Shown here: one piece after another, positions 15,907 through 24,122 of the stretch
Layout: each line of letters opens with the position of its first letter
How positions within the stretch are numbered: the stretch's first letter is position 1
Source of the DNA: Firmicutes bacterium UBA4845
Lineage (GTDB): Bacteria; Bacillota; Clostridia; Tissierellales; Sedimentibacteraceae
Assembly: GCA_002399975.1 (NCBI GenBank)
Contig: DHER01000035.1
Location: forward strand, 1-32,625
Direction of reading: 5' to 3'
DNA: 32,625 nt
Notes under the pieces: model-generated
The model's input: the letters and a program-made list of their open reading frames with translations, nothing else
Database searches by the model: none
What the model was told of the DNA's origin: nothing
Made by a program: the position numbers and the translations under genes

Positions 15907-16419
15907 ATGTTAATTCGGTTAAATAAGTTTTTGTCATCTGATCAGATTTCTTTAAAAATAGATAAGAATTTTACAATAGATGATGAGGCCTTTTTATCAG
16001 ATACACATCTTCATAAGAACATAAACTTTAAGGGTGAAGCATTTAAAGTCGACGGTAGTATTTTATTGAACGGTATAATTAAATATACATTTTCTGACCA
16101 ATGTGCCCGATGCTTAACTCATTTTGACAATACGATTGAAACTGAATTTAAAGCTGTGTTGTCGGATTGTCCGAAAGAAAATGAGAAAGACAATGAGTCT
16201 GATGAAATACAGTTGAAAATTACGGACGGATGTATTGATCCGGAGGAAGATATTAAGCAGATGATTTATTTATCAATGCCTATGAAGTCGTTGTGCAAAC
16301 CGGACTGCAAAGGTATATGCCCTAATTGTGGAGTTAATTTAAATTATGAAGAATGTAAGTGTAAAGATAATTTAATAGATCCAAGGTTTGAAAAATTAAA
16401 GGATTTATTAAATGATTAA
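15907..16419 (+). CDS. yceD: YceD/DUF177 family protein
   Basis: The 170-residue DUF177 protein has Cys pairs in DQCARCLTHF and in CKPDCKGICPNCGVN, followed by EECKCKD, which probably bind zinc. The family is nearly always next to rpmF. In bacteria and plastids it is linked to 23S rRNA and ribosome large-subunit biogenesis, but its exact action is unknown. ATG 15907 follows AAAGGGTG; an upstream in-frame TTG at 15859 lacks a ribosome binding site and lies in the leader. rpmF starts 12 bases after its stop. Confidence 0.88.
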   Translation: MLIRLNKFLSSDQISLKIDKNFTIDDEAFLSDTHLHKNINFKGEAFKVDGSILLNGIIKYTFSDQCARCLTHFDNTIETEFKAVLSDCPKENEKDNESDEIQLKITDGCIDPEEDIKQMIYLSMPMKSLCKPDCKGICPNCGVNLNYEECKCKDNLIDPRFEKLKDLLND

Positions 16420-16431
16420 GGAGGTGTTAAA

Positions 16432-16611
16432 ATGGCAGTACCTAAGAGAAAAACTTCCAAGGCTAGAAGAGATAGAAGAAGAACGTCAAAATCAAGATTA
16501 GTGGTTCCAAATATCATCGAATGCCCGCAATGTCATGAGTCAAAGCTTCCTCACAGAGTGTGCCCAGCTTGCGGATATTATGACGGAAAAGAAGTTATAA
16601 ACGTTGAATAA
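16432..16611 (+). CDS. rpmF: Large ribosomal subunit protein bL32
   Basis: The 59-residue protein starts MAVPKRKTSKARRDRRRTSK and has the zinc-binding Cys pairs CPQC and CPAC of the four-cysteine form of L32. The start has AAGGAGGTG just upstream. It follows yceD by 12 bases and is closed by a terminator at 16673-16699, so yceD-rpmF is a two-gene unit. Confidence 0.95.
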   Translation: MAVPKRKTSKARRDRRRTSKSRLVVPNIIECPQCHESKLPHRVCPACGYYDGKEVINVE

Positions 16612-16672
16612 CGAAAATAGAAATAATATTCGTTATACGTTATATATGAAAAATTGGTAATTGATAAAAGAT

Positions 16673-16699
16673 AAAAATAGTGTTTCGGCACTATTTTTT
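16673..16699 (+). terminator. Terminator after rpmF
   Basis: A 10-bp stem, AAAAATAGTG / CACTATTTTT, with loop TTTCGG runs into a T-tract. It separates yceD-rpmF from the plsX promoter. Confidence 0.85.
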
Positions 16700-16701
16700 T
16701 A

Positions 16702-16730
16702 TTGCAAAACATATATTACTAAGCTATACT
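16702..16730 (+). promoter_or_regulatory. Promoter of plsX-acpP
   Basis: TTGCAA (16702-16707) and TATACT (16725-16730) with 17-base spacing. No FapR-type operator palindrome is evident nearby. Confidence 0.7.
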
Positions 16731-16796
16731 ATTTTATGTATTTAAAAATACAAAGTGTCAGGCTGTATAACAAAACAACTGAACAGAGGTGCATAA

Positions 16797-17795
16797 ATGA
16801 AGATTGCTGTAGACGCAATGGGTGGAGACAATGCTCCGGAGTCTGTTGTCAAAGGCGGCATACTTGCCAGGGACGAATACAATGTAAGTATAATTTTTTC
16901 AGGACAAGAGGATAAGATTAAAAAAATACTTGAAAACAGTACGTCAGACTTCAACAACATTGATATTTTAAATGCAAAAGAAGTTATATCCAATGAAGAT
17001 AAACCTGTGATGGCCATAAGGCGTAAAAAGGATTCTTCACTTGTCAAAGCTTTAAATGTTGTAAAAAATAAGGAAGCCGATGCAATTGTATCGGCGGGAA
17101 GTACCGGTGCATTGTTAGGCGGCGCTACTTTAATGATAGGGAGAATCAGCGGAATTGAAAGACCGGCAATAGGTGCTTTGATACCAAATTTGAGCGGAGG
17201 TTTTGCCCTATTGATTGATTCGGGAGCCAATGTAGACTCTAAACCTGAATTTCTTTATGACTTTGCAATTATGGGGGATATTTATTTAAAAAAGGTAATG
17301 AACGTTGTTTCTCCCAGGACGGCGCTTGCCAATATAGGAACAGAAAAGGCAAAAGGCAATAAGCTTACGGTTGAAACGTACGACCTTCTTGAAAACACAC
17401 CGCTGCCTATAAACTTTATCGGAAATATAGAAGCAAGGGATGTACTTCAGGACAAAGCGGATATAATAGTTTGTGACGGCTTTGTTGGAAACATGATTTT
17501 AAAAACCCTTGAAGGAACTATTTCCGAACTTATGAAGGGCCTGAAACATGAGCTTATGTCCACCACAAGAACCAAAATAGGCGGAGCTCTTATCAAACCA
17601 GCATTGTCCGAATTCAAAAGCAGGTTTGACTATTCTGAGCATGGAGGAGCACCAATTTTGGGAGTTAAAGAAACGGTAATAAAGGCTCATGGAAGTTCCA
17701 ATTCAAAAGCAATGAAAAATGCAATCCGCCAGGCAAAAATATGCTGTGACAGTAGAGTAAATGATTTAATAGAAGAAAGTGTAATGAGGAGGTGA
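16797..17795 (+). CDS. plsX: Phosphate acyltransferase PlsX
   Basis: The 332-residue protein starts KIAVDAMGGDNAPESVVKGG, the PlsX signature, and contains AIVSAGSTGALLGGA, RPAIGALIP, LIDSGANVD, VCDGFVGNMILKTLEG and GAPILGVKETVIKAHGSS. PlsX makes acyl-phosphate from acyl-ACP for phosphatidic acid synthesis by PlsY/PlsC. GAGGTG precedes the ATG. Its stop TGA overlaps the ribosome binding site of acpP, so translation is coupled. A fapR gene, often next to plsX in Bacilli, is absent, as is usual in Clostridia. Confidence 0.96.
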   Translation: MKIAVDAMGGDNAPESVVKGGILARDEYNVSIIFSGQEDKIKKILENSTSDFNNIDILNAKEVISNEDKPVMAIRRKKDSSLVKALNVVKNKEADAIVSAGSTGALLGGATLMIGRISGIERPAIGALIPNLSGGFALLIDSGANVDSKPEFLYDFAIMGDIYLKKVMNVVSPRTALANIGTEKAKGNKLTVETYDLLENTPLPINFIGNIEARDVLQDKADIIVCDGFVGNMILKTLEGTISELMKGLKHELMSTTRTKIGGALIKPALSEFKSRFDYSEHGGAPILGVKETVIKAHGSSNSKAMKNAIRQAKICCDSRVNDLIEESVMRR

Positions 17796-17800
17796 GTGAA

Positions 17801-18031
17801 TTGTTTGAAAGAGTCAGAGACATAATAGCGGAAAAATTAGATGTTAAACCGGAAGAAATTACGATGGAATCATCTTTTGCCGATGATTTGGAGGCTGATT
17901 CAATAACGTTGTTTGAATTGGTAATGGCGCTGGAGGATGAGTTTGACATTGAAATTGATGATGAAAGTATTGAGCAAATCACTACAGTTGGAGATATAGT
18001 TAATTATTTGGAAGACAGTATTAATATGTAA
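17801..18031 (+). CDS. acpP: Acyl carrier protein
   Basis: The 76-residue acidic protein has the 4'-phosphopantetheine serine at Ser34 in DDLEADSITLFELVMALED, with Ile instead of the usual Leu after the Ser. It carries growing acyl chains for fatty-acid synthesis and donates them to PlsX. The start is taken as TTG 17801, eight bases after the AGGAGG at 17787-17792. The in-frame GTG 17792 begins on the last base of that Shine-Dalgarno and is unlikely. Confidence 0.93.
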   Translation: MFERVRDIIAEKLDVKPEEITMESSFADDLEADSITLFELVMALEDEFDIEIDDESIEQITTVGDIVNYLEDSINM

Positions 18032-18036
18032 AATTT

Positions 18037-18056
18037 GGGACGCAGCAATGCGTCCC
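18037..18056 (+). terminator. GNRA-looped hairpin between acpP and rnc
   Basis: Perfect 8-bp stem GGGACGCA / TGCGTCCC closed by a GCAA tetraloop, six bases after the acpP stop. It lacks a T-run (GTATATTAAATT follows). It may be a partial terminator, an mRNA 3'-end stabiliser or a processing site. Confidence 0.6.
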
Positions 18057-18142
18057 GTATATTAAATTAAATTTTATAATTATTTATTGTGCTTATGAAA
18101 CTATTCACAGGTTCAATAAGCAATTATAATCCAGGAGGAATT

Positions 18143-18856
18143 GTGATTATAGATATTAAAGAACTTAAAGAATTTGAAAATAAAATAAAATATGAATTTA
18201 ACAATATAGAAATTTTGGAAAAATCACTTACACATAGTTCTTATTCAAATGAGGACAAAATATGCAGCAAAGCAAATAACGAAAGGCTGGAATTTCTTGG
18301 AGATGCTGTTTTGAGTGTTGTAGTCAGCCGATTTATATTTGATAAATTCCCTGAATACCCTGAAGGTGACCTGACAAAACTAAGGGCTCAGGTGGTATGT
18401 GAAGATACTCTGAGTTTAGTTGCGGCAAATTTAAATTTGGGCAAATACCTTTTAATGGGCAAAGGTGAGGAAGCGTCAGGAGGAAGGGAGCGTAAATCCA
18501 TTCTGGCAGATGCAGTTGAGGCTGTTATTGCAGCAATTTATATTGACGGAGGATATAAAAAGGCCCAGGAATTCGTATTAAACAATTTGATAAATTATAT
18601 TCATCTTGCTGTAAAGGGAAAAGTTGTAACAGATTATAAGTCACATCTTCAGGAATATTATCAAAGTAAGAAGCAGAACTGCAAAATTCGTTATGTAGTA
18701 ACAAAAGAAGAAGGACCTGATCACGAAAAAACTTTTCATGTAAACGTGCTTGTGAATAAAGTTGTCCTTGGAAGGGGAGAAGGCAAAAGTAAGAAATTGG
18801 CTGAGCAGGATGCTGCAAAAAATGCACTGATAGCGGAGGATCAAATAAACGTATAA
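18143..18856 (+). CDS. rnc: Ribonuclease III
   Basis: The 237-residue protein has an N-terminal RNase III domain with the signature ANNERLEFLGDAVLSVV (catalytic Glu and Asp), LTKLRAQVV and ILADAVEAVIAAIYIDGG. A C-terminal double-stranded RNA-binding domain runs from DYKSHLQEYY to LAEQDAAKNALI. It matures rRNA and cuts double-stranded RNA. GTG 18143 is chosen because CAGGAGG lies four bases before it; the frame opens further upstream (GTG 18089) without such a site and adds non-conserved residues. It precedes smc, as in most Firmicutes. Confidence 0.94.
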   Translation: MIIDIKELKEFENKIKYEFNNIEILEKSLTHSSYSNEDKICSKANNERLEFLGDAVLSVVVSRFIFDKFPEYPEGDLTKLRAQVVCEDTLSLVAANLNLGKYLLMGKGEEASGGRERKSILADAVEAVIAAIYIDGGYKKAQEFVLNNLINYIHLAVKGKVVTDYKSHLQEYYQSKKQNCKIRYVVTKEEGPDHEKTFHVNVLVNKVVLGRGEGKSKKLAEQDAAKNALIAEDQINV

Positions 18857-19001
18857 AACTAAAATAATTTCTGTTTGCATTCTGTATAAATTCCAGGAAT
18901 AATTTTCTGCAAAGACATGAAAATTTACTTGATATATACCGGACAAAAATCAAACGGTTTTGAATAGAAATAATATTTCAAAATTAGATTAAGGGGGAAA
19001 C

Positions 19002-22000
19002 ATGTATTTAAAAAAAGTATATATTAACGGCTTTAAATCCTTTGCCGAAAAGACGGAAATTATTGTGGAGAAAGGAATTACGGCAATTGTTGGACCTAAT
19101 GGCAGCGGAAAAAGCAATATATCCGATGCCATTAAATGGGTGCTGGGTGAACAAAGTGCAAAATCCCTCAGGGGAGTTAAAATGGACGATGTTATATTTG
19201 CCGGTACAGAAAAAAGGCTGCCTTTGGGCTATGCAGAAGTTAACCTTATTTTTGACAATGAATCAGGTGATATACCTGTTGCATATAAAGAAGTAAGCAT
19301 AAAAAGGAAACTGTACAAGACAGGTGAAAGTGAATATTACATAAATAAGCAGCAGTGCAGGCTCAAAGATATTAGAGAGATTTTTATGGATACAGGCATC
19401 GGAAGAGACGGATATTCATTTATAGGGCAAGGCCGGGTGGAGGACATTTTAAGCCCCAACTCAGAAACAAGGAGACAGGTTTTTGAGGAAGCCTGCGGAA
19501 TAGTCAAATATAAAATCAGAAAGGAAGAATCTGAAAGAAAACTCGAAAAAACCAGCGACAACCTTGATAGGGCGGAAGACATCGTTCATGAGCTTGAGGA
19601 TAGAATAGAACCATTGAAAGAACAAAGCCTGAAAGCTAAGAAATACATTGAAACGAAAGAAAGTTTAAAAAAATATGAATTGAACTACCTTACTCGAGAG
19701 TATGAAAAACACAGTGAACAGTGCAAGGCTTTAAAAAATCAAAAAGATATTGCATCAGAGCAGAAGATTAAACTTCAAAAAAAAATAGATGGTATTACAC
19801 AGTCAGTTGAAGAACAAAAAAAACAGATAAATGAAATCAAGGAAACAATCAGGAATCTTGAGGCAGAGCGGAATTCCAAAAACAGAGAATTAGAAAACTG
19901 CAGCAGCCTTTGCAAAGTTCATGAAGAAAAAAAAATTTTATACAATGACAATGCTGTAGACGTGAGAAATGAAATAACAATTCTTGAGAAAAGAAACAAC
20001 GAACTCAATGAAAATGCCAAAAATCTCACTGAAGAAAAAGAACAGCTTGAGGATGGCTTGCGCAAAGACATGGAAAAATTCAATCTAATGAATAAAGAAG
20101 TCGAAGCGTATAAAGGTGAAATGGACAAGGCATTTAAAGCTATTGAAGAACAAAAAAACAGCCTCTTTGAGCTTCATAAAGAAATAAACAAGCAGAACAG
20201 CGAAAAAAGTACCATAGAATCATTTATATCAAATAACAATGAAAGAATCGAAATCCTGAGTGCTGAAATTTCATCAGAAGAAACAGAAAAGCAAAATAAG
20301 CTTGATATAATAAAAATGCTGGAAAATGAGCAGTCAGAAATAAATAAGGTGCTGTCTGAGAAAAAGAAAGAAATGGAGGACTCGACGAATGCCTTAAACT
20401 CTGCGGAAAAGGAAAAAACACTATTGGCCGGTGAAATCGCAGAAATAAGCGAAAAATTAAGCGGCACAAAATCAAAAATGAAAATTCTTTCAAATATGGA
20501 ATCATATTATGACGGGTATTATAAAAGTGTTAAGACTGTCATGAACAATAAAGAAAGAGAACCGGTACTTAAAAGCTCTATATTAGGGACCGTTGCTGAT
20601 ATAATCAAGACGGACAAGGAGTATGAAACTGCTGTGGAGGTAGCTTTGGGCTCTTCCATTCAAAATATTATTGTAAATACGGAAAATGAAGCCGAAAATA
20701 TAATCAAATATCTAAAGAAAAACAAAATAGGGAGAATTACTTTCCTTCCTATCAACATGCTTCAGGAAAGAAGCCTCAATAGGGCAGAGCAGGAGGTCCT
20801 GAAAGACCCAAGTGTTGTTAATACAGGAGACATGCTCGTAAAAACAGATACGAGATTTAGGCCTGTAATAAAGCATTTGTTGGGAAGAATTATTGTAGTG
20901 GATAATCTAAACAACGGATTTAAAATATCAAAGCGTTTGAGAAGTTCGGTCAAGATAGTCACACTTCATGGAGATGTTATAAATGCCGGAGGTTCTGTAA
21001 CAGGCGGGCATATGGTTGGTAATCAGAACCTACTGGGGAGAAAAAGAGAAATTGAAGAATGCAAAAAAATTGTTGATAAATCAATAGAAATATTAGATCA
21101 GAAAAAGAATCTGTTAAATGAAATATTATTAAAAATTAAGGAATATAACGAAGTAATTTCAGGAATAAAAAATGAAATTAACGAAAAGAACAGCCTTTAC
21201 AGCATGAATAGTTCCAAGATAAGTATGCTCAAGGAACAGGCTGAAAAAGTATCATCCTTTATAAACAAATATACTGAAGAGCTTAAGTTTATCAAGGAAG
21301 AAAACAAAAACCACGAGAGGGAATTTAAAAGTATTACGGATAAGATAGAAAACTTAAAAAAATCAATCCGGGAAAATGAACAAAGCATTGAGCAGGCTGC
21401 ATCAAAAAATGATGCAAATAGAAATATATATGAGGAATACAGCGGTAAAGTTATGGAACAAAAAGACATTGCCGCTCAAATAATGCAGGATATCAAGCTT
21501 AAAGAGGAAAAAATAAAAAATATTGAAGACGAACTTGAAAGAAACGACGAATTAAAGGTATTTAAGGAAGAAACTCTTAAAAATATAGGTGTTCAAATCA
21601 ATAAGGCAATATCCGTCATTGAAGAATGCGGAAAAAAGTCTGAAACTTTCGTACAAGAAATAAGGAAAATAAATGAAAAGCATTCAGAAGAAAATGAAGC
21701 TCTTGAAATTGCTCAAAATGAAATTTATGACTGCCAAAATAAAATAAATAATGCAAACAAAACTATAACCGAATTTCTTGATGATGAAAACAAAATGAAT
21801 GTTAAAATTGAAAGAGAAAATTCAAAAATCGAAGAAATTTCGGCGAAGCTTTGGGAAGACTATGAATTAAATTATGCCATGGCCTTAAAATATAAAGACG
21901 AAAGCATAAGCCAGACAAAACTGTACAATGAAGTCAACACTCTTAAAAGGTCAGTCAAAGAATTAGGCAGTGTTAACTTAAATTCCATAGATGAATTCCG

Positions 22001-22571
22001 AGAAGTCAAGGAAAGATATGATTTCCTTAAAAAACAGCAAAAGGACCTAATTGATGCAAGAAAACAGCTTAATGAAATTATAAACGAGCTGAATGTAAAG
22101 ATGAGAGACAAATTTGTTGAAGAATTTGCCAATATAAGAGTTAAGTTCAATGAAGTGTTTAAAATGCTTTTCAGCGGAGGTAAGGCAGATGTCTATCTGG
22201 AAGATGAGGCAGATGCATTAAACAGCAACATTGAAATTGCAGTTCAGCCTCCCGGAAAAAAACTCAGCAAAATTTCTCTTTTGTCCGGAGGGGAAAAAGC
22301 TCTTACGGCAATAGCGCTTTTATTTGCTATTTTAAAAACAAAACCTACACCTTTCTGCATTCTTGACGAGATTGAAGCTGCTTTGGACGATGCTAACATA
22401 TTTAGGTTTGCACAGTATCTGAGAGAGTTTTCAAAAGAAACCCAGTTCATTGTAATAACTCACAGAAAAGGGACCATGGAATGTGCAGACATTCTTTACG
22501 GTGCTACAATGCAGGAAAAGGGAGTTACAAAGCTTGTATCTTTGAAGTTGTCTGACGCTCTTGAACAATAG
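19002..22571 (+). CDS. smc: Chromosome segregation protein SMC
   Basis: The 1189-residue SMC protein has Walker A GPNGSGKS (31-38), the Q-loop region IGQGRVEDILSP, and long coiled coils (about 170-500 and 680-1010). The hinge (about 515-670) includes LGTVADIIKTDKEYETAVEV and VINAGGSVTGGHM. The ABC signature is LLSGGEKALTAIALLFAI and Walker B is FCILDEIEAALDDANI. It is the core of the condensin that compacts and separates chromosomes, acting with ScpA/ScpB, which are not in this window. AAGGGGG precedes the ATG. ftsY follows after 33 bases. Confidence 0.97.
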   Translation: MYLKKVYINGFKSFAEKTEIIVEKGITAIVGPNGSGKSNISDAIKWVLGEQSAKSLRGVKMDDVIFAGTEKRLPLGYAEVNLIFDNESGDIPVAYKEVSIKRKLYKTGESEYYINKQQCRLKDIREIFMDTGIGRDGYSFIGQGRVEDILSPNSETRRQVFEEACGIVKYKIRKEESERKLEKTSDNLDRAEDIVHELEDRIEPLKEQSLKAKKYIETKESLKKYELNYLTREYEKHSEQCKALKNQKDIASEQKIKLQKKIDGITQSVEEQKKQINEIKETIRNLEAERNSKNRELENCSSLCKVHEEKKILYNDNAVDVRNEITILEKRNNELNENAKNLTEEKEQLEDGLRKDMEKFNLMNKEVEAYKGEMDKAFKAIEEQKNSLFELHKEINKQNSEKSTIESFISNNNERIEILSAEISSEETEKQNKLDIIKMLENEQSEINKVLSEKKKEMEDSTNALNSAEKEKTLLAGEIAEISEKLSGTKSKMKILSNMESYYDGYYKSVKTVMNNKEREPVLKSSILGTVADIIKTDKEYETAVEVALGSSIQNIIVNTENEAENIIKYLKKNKIGRITFLPINMLQERSLNRAEQEVLKDPSVVNTGDMLVKTDTRFRPVIKHLLGRIIVVDNLNNGFKISKRLRSSVKIVTLHGDVINAGGSVTGGHMVGNQNLLGRKREIEECKKIVDKSIEILDQKKNLLNEILLKIKEYNEVISGIKNEINEKNSLYSMNSSKISMLKEQAEKVSSFINKYTEELKFIKEENKNHEREFKSITDKIENLKKSIRENEQSIEQAASKNDANRNIYEEYSGKVMEQKDIAAQIMQDIKLKEEKIKNIEDELERNDELKVFKEETLKNIGVQINKAISVIEECGKKSETFVQEIRKINEKHSEENEALEIAQNEIYDCQNKINNANKTITEFLDDENKMNVKIERENSKIEEISAKLWEDYELNYAMALKYKDESISQTKLYNEVNTLKRSVKELGSVNLNSIDEFREVKERYDFLKKQQKDLIDARKQLNEIINELNVKMRDKFVEEFANIRVKFNEVFKMLFSGGKADVYLEDEADALNSNIEIAVQPPGKKLSKISLLSGGEKALTAIALLFAILKTKPTPFCILDEIEAALDDANIFRFAQYLREFSKETQFIVITHRKGTMECADILYGATMQEKGVTKLVSLKLSDALEQ

Positions 22572-22604
22572 AGTTATAATGTTATAATTGTTATAGGAGG
22601 AATT

Positions 22605-23528
22605 ATGGATAAAGATAAAAAAGGCTTTTTCTCTAAATTAAAGGAAGGTCTTTCTAAAACGAAAAAAAATTTAACAGATCAAATCGGAAACATAGTATTT
22701 AAGCATAAAAAAATTAACGATGAATTCCTTGAAGAATTGGAAGAAATTTTGATCACATCCGACATGGGTGTTGAAACAACAATGAATATCATAGATTATA
22801 TAAAAGACGAAGCTAAGAAGAGAAAGCTTGAAGATACTGCCGAAATTAAAGATGTTATTAAAGAATATCTTGTTAATATGCTTCAGGAGAATGATAATGA
22901 AGAAGACTACAAAGATAAGCAAAGAGTCATATTGGTGGTGGGTGTGAACGGCGTTGGCAAAACAACATCAATAGGCAAAATTGCATACAGGCTGAAACAG
23001 TCCGGCAACAGCGTAATTGTAGCCGCTGCCGATACATTCAGGGCAGCGGCCGTTGAACAGCTTAAGGATTGGTGTGAAAAAGCGGATGTAGATATAGTTG
23101 CATCTGAGCAAGGTTCGGATCCAGGTGCGGTAGTGTTCGATGCAATACAGTCGGCAAAAGCCCGCAAAGCCGATGTGCTCATATGTGATACGGCAGGAAG
23201 ACTTCACAACAAGAAAAACTTAATGAACGAACTTAGCAAAATATTTAAAATACTGGATAAAGAATTTTCGGAAGCAAAAATAGACGTATACCTGGTTATT
23301 GATGCGACTACAGGTCAGAACGGAATCATCCAGGCAAAATTGTTCTCAGAAACCTGCGGTATTAACGGCCTGATCCTTACAAAATTAGACGGTACTGCCA
23401 AGGGAGGCATCGCCTTTCCAATAGTCAACGTACTGAAAATTCCCATTAAATATGTTGGTGTTGGAGAAAAAATCGACGACCTCCAGGACTTCAACCCAGT
23501 TGATTTCGTAAATGCAATATTTGAATAG
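22605..23528 (+). CDS. ftsY: Signal recognition particle receptor FtsY
   Basis: The 307-residue SRP-type GTPase has a short N-terminal part and no long acidic A domain, as is common in Firmicutes. The NG domains show GVNGVGKTTSIGKIAYRL (G1), DTFRAAAVEQLKDW, DTAGRLHNKKNLMNEL, TKLDGTAKGGIAF and YVGVGEKIDDLQDF. FtsY docks ribosome-Ffh complexes at the membrane. AGGAGG lies just before the ATG. It ends 40 bases before a perfect 13-bp hairpin. Confidence 0.97.
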   Translation: MDKDKKGFFSKLKEGLSKTKKNLTDQIGNIVFKHKKINDEFLEELEEILITSDMGVETTMNIIDYIKDEAKKRKLEDTAEIKDVIKEYLVNMLQENDNEEDYKDKQRVILVVGVNGVGKTTSIGKIAYRLKQSGNSVIVAAADTFRAAAVEQLKDWCEKADVDIVASEQGSDPGAVVFDAIQSAKARKADVLICDTAGRLHNKKNLMNELSKIFKILDKEFSEAKIDVYLVIDATTGQNGIIQAKLFSETCGINGLILTKLDGTAKGGIAFPIVNVLKIPIKYVGVGEKIDDLQDFNPVDFVNAIFE

Positions 23529-23567
23529 TATGTGAAAAATCAAAAAATTACCTCAAAATGAAACGAT

Positions 23568-23597
23568 AAATGCAGCGATAGACTTATCGCTGCATTT
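23568..23597 (+). terminator. 13-bp perfect hairpin after ftsY
   Basis: Arms AAATGCAGCGATA (23568-23580) and TATCGCTGCATTT (23585-23597) with loop GACT. There is no T-tract beyond the three Ts ending the stem. It probably ends or stabilises the smc-ftsY transcript, since a new promoter follows at 23705. Confidence 0.65.
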
Positions 23598-23704
23598 AAC
23601 CATACATATTTCTTATTGCACTTAAATTTCAGCTTTCTAAAAATTAAGACTCTTTATTTTAACTTGCATTTTAGTGTTTAATACATTATTTCCATAAATA
23701 GGTA

Positions 23705-23733
23705 TTGACAAAACCTTTGGTACGAGGTAAAAT
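23705..23733 (+). promoter_or_regulatory. Strong promoter of ylxM-ffh
   Basis: TTGACA (23705-23710) and TAAAAT (23728-23733) with 17-base spacing lie 38 bases before ylxM. The TTG of the -35 box could be misread as a start codon for a longer YlxM. Confidence 0.85.
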
Positions 23734-23770
23734 TCACTGTCAAGCAAAATACTTTACATTAGGTGATTGC

Positions 23771-24118
23771 ATGTCTGAAAAAAAATTTATTTATAGTATC
23801 TTATATGATTATTATGGAACTTTGCTGAAAGATAATCAGGCAACAGTGATTGATATGTATTACAATCGGGACTACAGCCTGTCGGAAATTGCAGAAAACA
23901 TGAATATCAGCAGGCAAGGGGTGTATGATGCTTTAAAAAGGGCAGAAAACAGCTTGACAGAATATGAAGATAAAATAAAGCTTCACTATAAGTACAAAAA
24001 ATACTTAAAAGCAGCAGAAAATATTGTGAAGCTTGCCTCTAGTATAGAAGACGAAAGATATAATGACATGACAGAGAAAATAAAAGCAGAAGCAGAAAAA
24101 ATAATTAACGAGGGGTAA
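23771..24118 (+). CDS. ylxM: YlxM family SRP-associated DNA-binding-like protein
   Basis: The 115-residue all-helical protein has a helix-turn-helix resembling sigma region 4: YNRDYSLSEIAENMNISRQG followed by VYDALKRAENSL. The UPF0122/YlxM family is encoded just before ffh and is reported to associate with the signal recognition particle in streptococci. A regulatory role by DNA binding is also suggested by the fold. ATG 23771 follows AGGTGA with six-base spacing. ffh begins four bases after its stop. Confidence 0.9.
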   Translation: MSEKKFIYSILYDYYGTLLKDNQATVIDMYYNRDYSLSEIAENMNISRQGVYDALKRAENSLTEYEDKIKLHYKYKKYLKAAENIVKLASSIEDERYNDMTEKIKAEAEKIINEG

Positions 24119-24122
24119 CAAA

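Noticed and set aside
16612..16796. FapR operator upstream of plsX
   Set aside because: No palindrome of the FapR type is seen; only the rpmF terminator and a SigA-type promoter.
16742..17230. 162-codon antisense frame opposite plsX
   Set aside because: It is a shadow of plsX and also covers the plsX leader; it has no start signal.
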